A stretch of 13,998 bases of DNA, from the NCBI GenBank assembly GCA_002887195.1, contig PJAB01001510.1, positions 1-13,998 on the forward strand, read 5' to 3'. Made by a program: the position numbers and the translations under genes. Under the pieces are notes generated by a model that searched no databases, was not told where the DNA came from, and saw only the letters and a program-made list of their open reading frames with translations. Positions 7,201 to 13,997 of this stretch are shown here, piece after piece (within the stretch, counting starts at the first letter, position 1; every line of letters begins with the position of its first letter). The stretch is from Chrysochromulina parva. Lineage: Eukaryota > Haptophyta > Prymnesiales > Chrysochromulinaceae.

Positions 7201-8548
7201 GCCGTCGATGCATCGCCTCCGCACGGCCTGCATACGCGGCGAGCGCGGCGGCGCCGGCCTCGCGAGCCTCACGCTCGGCGTGAGCGGACGCATCGACCTC
7301 TTTCATGAGCTGGAGCGCCCTCGCCTTATGGTGGACCAGCTGCGTGAACTGCGCGCCGCGCGCGCGTGCCATCAGTGGCGACGCGCTCTCGAGCTGCTCG
7401 TACAGCCGCTGCAAGAAGGGTGGCTCGACGTCAGCAAGCTCCTCGACTGCCACGAGGGCTTCGCGAAGGGCGACCGCGTGCGCGTCCTGCACGGCCGCCT
7501 CCGCCTTGCGCAGCCTCACGAGGACCGCCTGAACGCGCTTCGGCTGCGAGGCGAGTCGCTGCTGCTTGGCCGCCGCCGCCTGCGCCGCCGCCGCCTGCGC
7601 TGCCGCCGCCGCCTGCTCCTGCTCCACCTGACGCTGGATCACCTCGGACATGAGCTGAGTGCGCATCGCCTCGAGGTTGAGCTCCCTCATCCAGGCGTTC
7701 TCGTACTGCGCGGTGGCGAACTTGGAGCTGGGCCACCAATCGACGAAGGCGCCAACCTCAATGTGGCCGCGGAGGCTCGGATCGAGAGCCTTCTTGGTCG
7801 CATTCACAGCAGCGGTGATGTACTCCTCTTTGACGAGGGACCCGAGGATCTGGGGCAGCTTATTCGCCTTGAATGCTGGCGCGCCGCCCGCCACCTTGTC
7901 TACTACGAATGCAAGCAGCTGCCGCTCGCCGAGCGCACGTCCGTCCTCTGAACGGTCCATCTCGGCCGCGCTGACCGCGTTCAGGGCCGCAAGCGCCCTC
8001 TCGTACGCGAGTGCCTCGGCGCTGTCTCCGAGCTCGGAGGCGGTCGGCTCAGTCTGCATCGGCACCGCCTCGTTCTCAAGCTGCTGCGGCGTCGGCTGGC
8101 GGAAGGTAGTACGTGATGACTTGGCACGCGCCGACTTTGCACGTAACGTCTTCTGCTGCTCAGGGTAGCCGCCGCCAGGAAGTTCCGCGCTCGTTGCACC
8201 GGACTCCTCCTCCGCGTCGCCGCTCTCAGCAGGGTAAACGTACTGCACAGCCTCCAGGTATAGGTGCGCATTTGACAGGTGGTTCCCGGTCGACGCGAGC
8301 ACACCGTCCGACTCGGCCACAAGGAGTGGAAGCGACTGCGCGATGAAGTCCGCGAGCATGGCGCGAGTCGCGCTGTTCTGAATCGTATCGGGGTTCACGC
8401 GCGCGAGCAGCTCTGCCTGTGCTTGCAGCAGGCTCGCCAGGCACCTGGTCGAAATGTCGCTCGCATTCTTCACGAGGTCGGGCAACTCGTCGGCTTTGAG
8501 CTGTGCAACTCCACGGTCGGCGAGACTCGGCCCGCCGAAGCCGAACAT
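4280..8548 (-). CDS. Large Ala-rich coiled-coil protein with an IQ-like motif (gene C)
   Basis: A single uninterrupted frame of 1422 codons starts at an ATG in good context (CCACC before ATG) and ends with TAA at 4280. Residues ~1-107 are a predicted helical N-terminal region; ~240-290 contains KLPQILGSLVKEEYITAAV followed by LDPSLRGHIEVGAFVDWW, which resembles a degenerate EF-hand. A Gln/Ala run lies at ~309-328, followed by long heptad-like helices to about 980. A Pro/Ala-rich linker (~993-1037) precedes another helical block. One IQ-like motif (ATKMQAAMRGKMTR, ~1265-1285) suggests calmodulin or myosin-light-chain binding. The tail is rich in KGG, AKG and PPKG, histone-H1-like in composition. 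I do not recognise a named family. A cytoskeletal or ciliary role would be plausible for such an architecture but is inference. The frame is intronless, unlike F. Confidence 0.8.
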   Translation of the reverse strand: MFGFGGPSLADRGVAQLKADELPDLVKNASDISTRCLASLLQAQAELLARVNPDTIQNSATRAMLADFIAQSLPLLVAESDGVLASTGNHLSNAHLYLEAVQYVYPAESGDAEEESGATSAELPGGGYPEQQKTLRAKSARAKSSRTTFRQPTPQQLENEAVPMQTEPTASELGDSAEALAYERALAALNAVSAAEMDRSEDGRALGERQLLAFVVDKVAGGAPAFKANKLPQILGSLVKEEYITAAVNATKKALDPSLRGHIEVGAFVDWWPSSKFATAQYENAWMRELNLEAMRTQLMSEVIQRQVEQEQAAAAAQAAAAQAAAAKQQRLASQPKRVQAVLVRLRKAEAAVQDAHAVALREALVAVEELADVEPPFLQRLYEQLESASPLMARARGAQFTQLVHHKARALQLMKEVDASAHAEREAREAGAAALAAYAGRAEAMHRRLHNRSAAQTAEWLRGRVKKTVEGGKKQEAKQLVDAETKKVKGALDAMSDWLETYGKARIDGLKQRFDKLAERALALASAGHNAQVGGTTKHQASLSAELSAQLSRALDTTHETEHAELQTKLDELAVGLGLLDAIPTDEHCHLLCSELYFKQRQSLATLHAAEHAAVPQMVRVFVDVLGGPTPVEDSALGTTRVSAAELVEASTFATMLHTQLGLEQRLDALHSATRDTRQAVVSLATSMHAGGEAARPPPEQLGTLWKLVLELERQANAVEAAVREAVHSTSQHMQGFEGRNLPRAQAMLDAGKAIARAASAVVRILRCEPPAPTKGGGALPAISSAISSEFVAGAAGASEVLVVHPAEVHPNLPGLAERWSTVVVAMQAEQQKLVAAAEDMEQHSLDMQQLLLEVSEHAEGVMARFQLLVDANAKPLRHAGNLAALKTLCETYERASSALRERAMKAVEMPKLFARLSGQLQQQQDSINAWCKPLINMKQEFVDVFSADDKPGADKKGGKGSAETTAVEHSSTEAPAAEPAKGAKGGGKAAPKGKGAPPAPPAPPANAPAPPANAPSLPPPPVLAPNTSRPLPPPSPAKLGAGKSASDKGVLGTTLDTNLGTRVALNLIKSLLASAEVKASAVLGHDAIVKRMSTVAALYEKRSLEQQTAKAEMGALEQLFELSKLSGEGGVERQALEDRAELLHETIASAVALEPPPKTPKAEKVAKLRPSADETPAKGGAKGGDAKGGAGAKGTPGAKTGAKEAKDAKEAKGGKGGAAAKKGATKEAEAAKEAAAKEQLKAEQLKAETAQRVAAAQAEQELAATKMQAAMRGKMTRVQVAKDRKDIATGAANSSAAAAPQSPPKGAIKGSSPSASPEGAKQAKGDNKTPPKGAPPAADVKATPAPQAKGNAGKGDGAPKGAKPNAKAAAATPQPLAPPMAPPKGDAKAAAAAGGGAKRSDSPRGSSKPPIKATPIKAGR

Positions 8549-8782
8549 GGTGGAGTGGCGCTGCCTAGACAGCCAGCGCCTCGCGTTGGACGGAGTGCCT
8601 CGACAATGGCTCCGCGACTTTGGGTCCCGGCGGTCGTGCGTTTTATTTGCTGACCGGTAAAGTGTCAGAACGGCGCTCTTTTTTCCGACACGAAAGCACT
8701 GTCAGGGTGTTCCAGCACGTGTGGAGCTTACAAGCATGCACAAGGGAAACCTCAGTTTCAACACACCGCCTGCTCTAGACTG
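8549..8782. other. Short spacer: 3' flank of gene D and promoter region of gene C
   Basis: These 234 bp between two minus-strand genes should hold the D terminator and the C promoter. I see no recognisable TATA box or repeat. Confidence 0.4.
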
Positions 8783-9550
8783 TCATCCAGTCGCGCCGGG
8801 AACATCCTCGTCAAAGTAGCTTTCTTCCTCGACCAGCCGCGCTGCATGCCCGCCGTTTTGCGTTGCAGCAGCGTCACCGTCAGCCATAGGCTCCGCCCGA
8901 TGCAGGCTCAGTCGCCAACGGCCGCCGCTGCTCGTGTCCTTTTCCCAAATGTTCGTCGTCAGGAGCGTGCCTTCGAAGGCACTTGTGTGCCTCCGCTCAA
9001 CGCATGTGACGCACGCGGAGATGCCGCCACGGAGCAGCACACAGCGCACCGATGCGAGCTCCAACCCCCGATCCGATACTACCTCGCGCCAGGTGCCCAG
9101 GATCGCCTCGCGGCCGCGCCTCAGCGAGAACCCAGGGTAGCTCCTCGTCGAGCACGCCGCCAAAGGGCTGTCTGGCCAATAGTCATGAAGTACGTCAGCA
9201 TCGTGCGAGCGCAGCGCCGCATAGAAGGCAGCATTGGCACTTAGGACTTGGCCCTCGGCCTCGCTCTCCAGCGCACTGAGCTCGTCCCGGAAGCGCGCCG
9301 CTGCTGTAAATCTCTCATCTCGAATGGCCTCTGCGAGCTCCGCTTTGAGCGTTTCCAGACGATAGTGAGTCGCAGTGGCATCATCGCCCAACAGCATGCA
9401 CGGCTGCCACTTTGAGGCTGCGAGAGCGCAAAGAGCGACGCCAGTCAAGCGGGAGAGCAGCATGCGAGGTCCCGAAGGCGGAACGAAACAATGAAATGTT
9501 CTTCGCGGTGTGAATGGTTCATCCAAGAGCTCCCAACTTCGGAACTTCAT
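8783..9550 (-). CDS. UVR-motif plus NTF2/SnoaL-like domain protein (gene D)
   Basis: The first ATG is at 9550 (255 residues); a second at 9463 gives 226 residues and begins MLLSRLTGVALCALAASKW, a credible signal sequence or first half of a bipartite plastid presequence. I favour 9463 for that reason but give the longer frame. Residues ~63-95 match the UVR (UvrB/UvrC) motif: LETLKAELAEAIRDERFTAAARFRDEL. Residues ~100-225 fit an NTF2-like SnoaL fold: ANAAFYAALRSHDADVLHDYW, SYPGFSLRRGREAILGTWREV, and a final RWRLSLHRAEPM strand. The tail is acidic (EEESYFDED). Plant and algal proteins with one of these parts are known, often plastid-linked, but the reaction or ligand is not predictable. No intron is needed. 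Confidence 0.75.
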   Translation of the reverse strand: MKFRSWELLDEPFTPRRTFHCFVPPSGPRMLLSRLTGVALCALAASKWQPCMLLGDDATATHYRLETLKAELAEAIRDERFTAAARFRDELSALESEAEGQVLSANAAFYAALRSHDADVLHDYWPDSPLAACSTRSYPGFSLRRGREAILGTWREVVSDRGLELASVRCVLLRGGISACVTCVERRHTSAFEGTLLTTNIWEKDTSSGGRWRLSLHRAEPMADGDAAATQNGGHAARLVEEESYFDEDVPGATG

Positions 9551-9839
9551 CAAAAGTCACGGACTTATTCGCGCTGCACACCAGCTACTTTTGCGCGCGC
9601 CGTATACAATGCCTGAGAGAGACAGTGTGAGGCTAGATACTCCAGAGCTTACCGCAGTGCGTGGGCATGAAATGGAGACTCGCGAGCGCCTCGCGCCGAA
9701 GAGAGCGCGCGACCGCACGGCCCCAACCACCAGGCAGACTTACACGCAAATGCGGCGCGACTTCGGCTGCCATGCGCGGCACAAAGGCTGATCGTACTTC
9801 TTCATGCCCGAAACCAGCCTATGGGCGGCAATACACACG
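9551..9839. other. Spacer between genes E and D
   Basis: These 289 bp contain no long frame with recognisable homology. On the minus strand there are acceptor-like sites at 9819 and a CTCTCTCAG near 9613-9621. They probably hold E's 3' end and D's promoter. Confidence 0.4.
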
Positions 9840-10532
9840 TCATACGCACGTCGTCAGAAATGGATTCAGGAGAGCATGGCCGGGCGCACCGCGGGCGGAT
9901 GGGTGAGTGCGTGCGCACGCTCGCGGCATCCATGGGGTGCAGCTCTCACCGTTTGTCGGGTTGTAATAAATTTTGCCGCCGAGGGCCGGAAGGGCCACTC
10001 CGGCGAGGGACGTCGGCGCAGCGGCAGCGGCACGTGGCGGCGGAGGAGCCGCAGCAGCGACGGTGGGTGCCGGGGTGGGCGCCGCCGCCGGCGCCGCCTT
10101 CGCGGGCGAGGGAGCCGCCGCCTTCGCGGGCGCTGCTGCCGCACCATCCGCCTTGAAGTTGGCAAAGGCCGGCACATCGGCGGCACTCGTGCAAAGGACG
10201 AGCATAGGCGTGCCGACGGGAACATCGGACGTGCCCGCCGGAATCAGAATCTGCGCCAGAAAGCCGTCGTCGGTCGCCTCAAAGTCAACCGTCGCCTTGT
10301 CGGTCTCGATCTCCGCAAGGCGGTCACCAGTGGTGAGCTGATCACCGATCTTGGCGACGTACGAAGCAATGTTGCCCTGGGTCATCGTGGGTGACAGCGC
10401 CGGCAGGCCCACAACGGTGTGCGGCGGCAGCGCGAGGCCGCGGGTGGCCACGCGCAGCACCTGGCGCGAGACAAGCCTCGTCGTGCGCATCGGAACTTCG
10501 CAAGTGGATCTCGAAAGAATACGAAAGAACAT
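9840..10532 (-). CDS. Mitochondrial lipoyl-domain protein of the pyruvate dehydrogenase E2 family (gene E), no catalytic domain
   Basis: The frame starts with ATG at 10532; an ATG at 10490 begins MRTTRLVSRQVLRVATRGLA, a good mitochondrial presequence. Residues ~40-120 are a lipoyl domain: GLPALSPTMTQGNIASYVAKIGD, then IETDKATVDFE with Lys79 the expected lipoylation site. An Ala/Pro linker (~128-172) follows, then ALPALGGKIYYNPTNG. A strong splice donor (CG/GTGAGA) lies at 9949, so the remaining frame to 9840 (SCTPWMPRACAR...) is probably intron. A candidate acceptor (GCCGCCCATAG) at 9819 would add only GWFRA and a stop. E2 enzymes normally carry an E3-binding domain and a ~230-residue acyltransferase domain with HxxxDG; neither fits before gene D. 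It may be a protein-X-like lipoyl carrier or a truncated gene. Confidence 0.75.
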   Translation of the reverse strand: MFFRILSRSTCEVPMRTTRLVSRQVLRVATRGLALPPHTVVGLPALSPTMTQGNIASYVAKIGDQLTTGDRLAEIETDKATVDFEATDDGFLAQILIPAGTSDVPVGTPMLVLCTSAADVPAFANFKADGAAAAPAKAAAPSPAKAAPAAAPTPAPTVAAAAPPPPRAAAAAPTSLAGVALPALGGKIYYNPTNGESCTPWMPRACARTHPSARGAPGHALLNPFLTTCV

Positions 10533-10618
10533 ATGTGAACATCTAACATGTGAAAGTGTGGACCGTGGGTTTCAGGTATGTTCGCATGGCATTGCGATTT
10601 GGAAGGTGACGTGTCGCG
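10533..10618. promoter_or_regulatory. Divergent promoter region shared by genes E and F
   Basis: Only 86 bp separate the outermost start codons (128 bp if E starts at 10490). Two related words, CATATGTGAA and ACATGTGAA, lie at about 10530-10553. No canonical TATA box is evident. The compact head-to-head layout suggests one bidirectional promoter. Confidence 0.5.
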
Positions 10619-12181
10619 ATGGAGGATGTCGACGTCGCGGTGATCGGCGCCGGCGCAAGCGGCCTATCGGCCGCGCGCGCGTTGCACGAGCGCGGTCTGC
10701 GCGTGGTCGTGTTGGAGGCGTCTGACAAAGTTGGCGGACGCGTGCTGCACGATGCCACTCTCGCAGAGTGGCCCCTCGAGCTCGGCCCCGAGTTCATCCA
10801 TGGCGAGAAGAATAACAGACTGCTCGATCTGGTGCGGGATGGGCTCGTCGGCCGTGCGAACGTCAGCCTTGTTGAGCTTGAGTGGCCCAACTACTATTTC
10901 TTTGGAAAGGAGGCCACGCTGCTGCCGGCTGAGACGGCAGACAACCTGGACGATGTTGCATTGATGCACGAGAGCTTCGAGAAGCTCGAGGCGCTCGACG
11001 CTGCCGCGGTGCCCGAGCAGTCGCTCCTGCAGTATTTTGCGGGCTGTGGCCTGAGCTCTCGCGTGCTTGACCTCGCCGATGCTATCTTTGGCAACGATTA
11101 CGGCGCAGACATGAGTGATGTGGGCTTGCATGAGGTCATGCACGAGCAGCGGAGCTGGAGCTACGGCGAGAAGTACATCGTGATGCGCGGAGCCTGCCTG
11201 CAGGACGCCATGGAGACGCTCGCACGCGGCTTGCCTCTCCGGACCAATTGGCCCGTCGAGCGCGTCTGCGTGGATGCCGGGAGGGGAACAGCCGCAGACG
11301 ACGCGTGCAGCGTGGAGCTCGTTGACAGCAGCGGACGGACTGTACGGGCCCGCGCGGTGATCGTCACCGTTCCGTTGGCCGCCTTGCAGCGTGGGGAGGT
11401 GCACTTTGAGCCGCCGCTGCCGGTAGTGCACTCGACCGCCATCAGCAAGCTTCGGATGGGCTCGGCGCTCAAGGTGATCGTGCGGCTGACGCGCCGCTTC
11501 TGGCCGCTCGACTTTTACGACGCCGTGTGCGCCGACGCCTTCTTGCCTGAGGTGTGGCTCTCGCCCGCCGCCGAGCTGATGCGCGAGGACGCGCCGCCGC
11601 CGTACACGATGGTCGGCTTCGTCGCGGGCGCGCGCGCTGAGCGCGTGGCCAAGCTCCCACACGCTGAGATCGCTCGCCTCATGTTGACGCAGGTGATTGC
11701 CACTGATTGCTTGCCACTGAGTGCCACTGAGTGCCACTGAGTGCCACATGCTGAGATCGCTCGCCTCATGTTGACGCAGCTCGACGCCATGTTTGGCACG
11801 GCCGCGGAGCCGAGGCCAGCGAGCAGCGCGTGCGACGGCTTCCTCGTCAAAGATTGGAATGCTCACCCACGCACATACGGCGCCTACAGCCATCCGACAC
11901 TCGGCGCCGCCGGCCAGCGGTCCGCCCTCGGCCTCGCCGCGCACGCGCCTTGGCCCTGCATGCAAGTGCTCACTACGGCGCCTTGGTCTCCCCACAGGTC
12001 CGCCCTCGGCCTCGCCGCACACGGCGCCATCTTCTTTGCAGGGGAGGCGTGCCACGAGGGCATCAACCCTTGCGTGCATGGGGCGATGGAGACTGGCGAA
12101 CGCGCCGCACAGCGCGCACTGGAAGCGCTCGGCGAGCGCTCGGCGTTCATCGGTGCGGAAGGGCGCACCAGTCGGCTTTGA
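10619..12181 (+). CDS. Flavin-containing amine oxidase, polyamine/monoamine oxidase-like (gene F), three exons
   Basis: Exons 10619-11692, 11780-11919 and 11998-12181 join in phase to give 465 residues, normal for the family. The N-terminus has the FAD dinucleotide motif (VIGAGASGLSAARAL, residues 8-22; Glu33 at the strand end; VGGRV). PEFIHG matches the conserved W/FIHG segment. GSALKVIVRL places Lys285 where family members hold the flavin-contacting lysine. The C-terminus has the FAD-binding FAGEACHEGINPCVHGAMETG. Without splicing, translation stops at 11738-11740 inside intron 1. The start ATG has G at -3 and +4. The enzyme should oxidise an amine with FAD and release hydrogen peroxide; substrate is unknown. 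An LSD1-like role is less likely, since no SWIRM or tower insert is seen. No targeting peptide is visible. Confidence 0.85.
11693..11779 (+). other. Intron 1 of gene F (87 bp), bounded by a 36-bp direct repeat
   Basis: Donor CAG/GTGATT, acceptor TTGACGCAG. The exon end 11657-11692 is repeated at 11744-11779 with one mismatch, so the intron's own 3' end is a copy of the upstream exon. Splicing restores LMLTQ-LDAMFG. The length is a multiple of three, and an in-frame TGA lies at 11738-11740. Confidence 0.75.
11711..11747 (+). repeat. 10-bp tandem repeat inside intron 1
   Basis: The unit GTGCCACTGA is present in about 3.7 copies (first copy begins TTG instead of GTG). A related TGCCACTGAT lies just upstream. 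Confidence 0.9.
11920..11997 (+). other. Intron 2 of gene F (78 bp), bounded by a ~26-bp direct repeat
   Basis: The acceptor TCTCCCCACAG at 11997 is strong; the donor GTCCGC at 11920 is weak. The intron's first ~26 bases (11920-11945) recur as the start of exon 3 (11998-12023) with one mismatch. Removal gives GQRSALGLAAHGAIFFAGEA, as expected for the family. Retention would instead insert 26 residues in frame without a stop, so a coding duplication remains possible. Confidence 0.6.
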
Positions 12182-12691
12182 GGCGTGAGAGCTCTCACAT
12201 GATTGAGGGGCGCGCGGCGAGACAGACGAGAGAGTGAAGGCATAATCTGGCATACGAGTCGATCACAGTTTTGACACGCTCGTTAATCCTTCATGACGCG
12301 CGCGTGCTGCACTGGACCCCGGCGGCTCGGCGCGGCGGGGTGTCGCGCGGCGCGAATATATTTACGGCTTTTCGACGCGGATAGTCGTCCGTCTCACGCA
12401 CGCCCCGCGTTACGCGCGGGTCGGCCGGGATTCTTGATCTTGTAAAATTATCGTATCCACGAGTTTACCCGAGTATCAGCGATAACGTAACGGAAGGCTG
12501 TCACCCGCTCGAGTATCGGCCTTCAACCGAATAACTCGCAACCCGCAACGTCTGCAACGTCGCGGCGTCGCGCGTGGCCGCGTGGGCCCCGCCGGGGATC
12601 GTCTCGCTCGTGCTCGTCCCTCTGCTCCGCTCTGACAGTGACACGCTCGCTCTCTCTAGGAGTACTCTAGCATTGTCATCGCCTCATTACG
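12182..12691. other. Intergenic region between convergent genes F and G
   Basis: About 510 bp holding both 3' flanks. It is more AT-rich than the genes in places (for example GAATATATTTA near 12353). Short words such as GAGTATC(A/G)GC recur near 12471 and 12511. I see no gene, tRNA or long hairpin. Confidence 0.5.
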
Positions 12692-13905
12692 TTATCTATA
12701 GACTTTCGCTACGCCGCTACGCGGCCCGCTACCTGCCATGTTTTGCATGCAGCGCGTCTCGGCCAACCTATCGGCCGCCTCTCGAAGGCGCTTGATGAAG
12801 GGAGCGGAATCACCGTACTTGGGCGCACAGAGCGCAGCCGCCTCGCGATAGGCCGAGCTGGCTTGAGCCCAATTGCCCGCGGCTTCCTGCGTCTCGCCCT
12901 GAGACGCACGGAAGTGTCCCAGGCTGACCATCGTGCGCAGCGTGTGCGGATGTGTCTCTCCAAGCGTCTGTTGCCTGATGGTGAGGATTTTGCGGTAAAG
13001 GAGCTCGGCTTCTTCCTTTCGATCCATCCGCGCAAGGAGCGCTGAGAGGCAGTTCATGCCCAGCAGGGTCGCCTCGTGCTGCTCACCCAGCGCACGCCTT
13101 CGCGCAACGACTACCTCGGAGAAGAGTGCCTCGGCTTCGTCAAAGTGGCTCTTGTCTTCGAGCAGCTTGCCAAGGTGGATGGCGGAGAGCAGCGTCTGCT
13201 CGTGCTCGTGGCCGAGAGTGCGCCGACGCGCATCGAGCACTCGCCTACAGAGCCGTTCGGACTCGGCGGAGCGGCTCGTCTGGCTCAGCAGGAAGGCAAG
13301 ATCATGCATCGAGGTGAGCGTGTCCGGGTGCTCGGATCCCAACCCCCGCCGGCGCATGCGGATCAGCGCGCGAAGGAGCTCCTCGGCCTCCTGATGGCGC
13401 CCTAGGGCCTGCTTCAGGATCGCGAGATTCGCCATGGTTACCAGCGTCGCCTCATCCTCTTCGCCACCAGCTCGTCGCTGCCCCTCGAGCACCTCCTCGA
13501 GCAGTTGCGCCGCGCCCTCCGGCCGCCCAGTCAGCTGCAGCAACACGGCCAGGTTGCTCTTCGAGACGAGCGTGTGCTCGTGATCCTCACCCAACTTACG
13601 CCGCCGAATGTCGAGCGCCTGCCGATGTAGCGGCGCCGCGTCGTCGTACTGGCCCGTTTGCGTCAGCAAGGAGGCCAGATTGGACATCGACTGCAGCGTC
13701 AGCTCGTGCTCGTCACCCAGTGTGCGCCGCCGCCTCAAGTACGTCTCCTGGAACAGAGCCCCAGCCTCGCCGTACTCACCCGACCGCTCGAGGAGACCGC
13801 CGAGCAAATTGGCCGTGACGAGTGTCTCCTCATGCTCAGCGCCCAGCGATCGACGTTGCACCTCGAGCGCCTCGGCGTAGAGCCTGCTGGCCTCGTGGCC
13901 CTCGC
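12692..13905 (-). CDS. Kinesin-light-chain-like TPR repeat protein, terminal exon (gene G, 5' end outside window)
   Basis: The frame encodes eight consecutive 42-residue repeats with the signature LGxEHxxTLxSxxNLAxLLxxxGxxxEAExLxRxxLxxRRR, then a helical end (SAYREAAALCAPKYGDSAPF...) and TAA at 12692-12694. This is the TPR_12/kinesin light chain type of tetratricopeptide array, a protein-protein interaction solenoid. No ATG heads the frame: the first in-frame codons upstream are a TTG preceded by TGA. The sequence just before 13905 is a good acceptor (CCTCCCTCATCAG), so this is an exon whose partner lies upstream. No NB-ARC, kinase or other effector domain is visible in the window, and the partner protein is unknown. 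Confidence 0.8.
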
Positions 13906-13997
13906 CTGATGAGGGAGGCAATCAGAGAGGTCATCAGAGGCCATCAAGGGCAATCAGAGCGCCTCGGCGAAGAGCCTGCGGGCCTCGTGGCCCTCGC
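13906..13997 (-). other. Candidate 92-bp intron of gene G, bounded by a ~42-bp direct repeat
   Basis: The exon start at 13905 (GCGAGGGCCACGAGG...) is repeated 92 bp upstream, to the window edge, with two or so mismatches. Between the copies is filler with in-frame TGA and a polypyrimidine/CATCAG acceptor. If the intron begins at the matching point its donor is GC (GCGAGG) rather than GT. A donor beyond the edge is also possible. Confidence 0.45.

Noticed and set aside
4088..7951. Long plus-strand frames (4088-5662, 5262-6758, 6341-7951) and 5917-6753
   Set aside because: All lie antisense to gene C. Their composition (Arg, Leu, Ala, Ser-rich) is what GC-rich codons give on the opposite strand, and no domain is recognisable.
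11738..11740. TGA as the true end of the amine oxidase (373 residues)
   Set aside because: The conserved C-terminal FAD motif FAGEAC...HGA lies downstream in the same frame after removal of the 87-bp insertion.
10664..12253. 529-codon minus-strand frame opposite gene F
   Set aside because: Antisense shadow of the amine oxidase, whose FAD motifs prove the plus strand. No recognisable motifs.
12352..12367. TATA-like GAATATATTTA between genes F and G
   Set aside because: Both flanking genes end here (convergent), so no promoter is required and nothing downstream needs one.
13919..13921. TTG as the start of the TPR protein
   Set aside because: A eukaryotic nuclear gene would not be expected to start there. 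A TGA precedes it and the acceptor-like CATCAG follows, so this is intron sequence.
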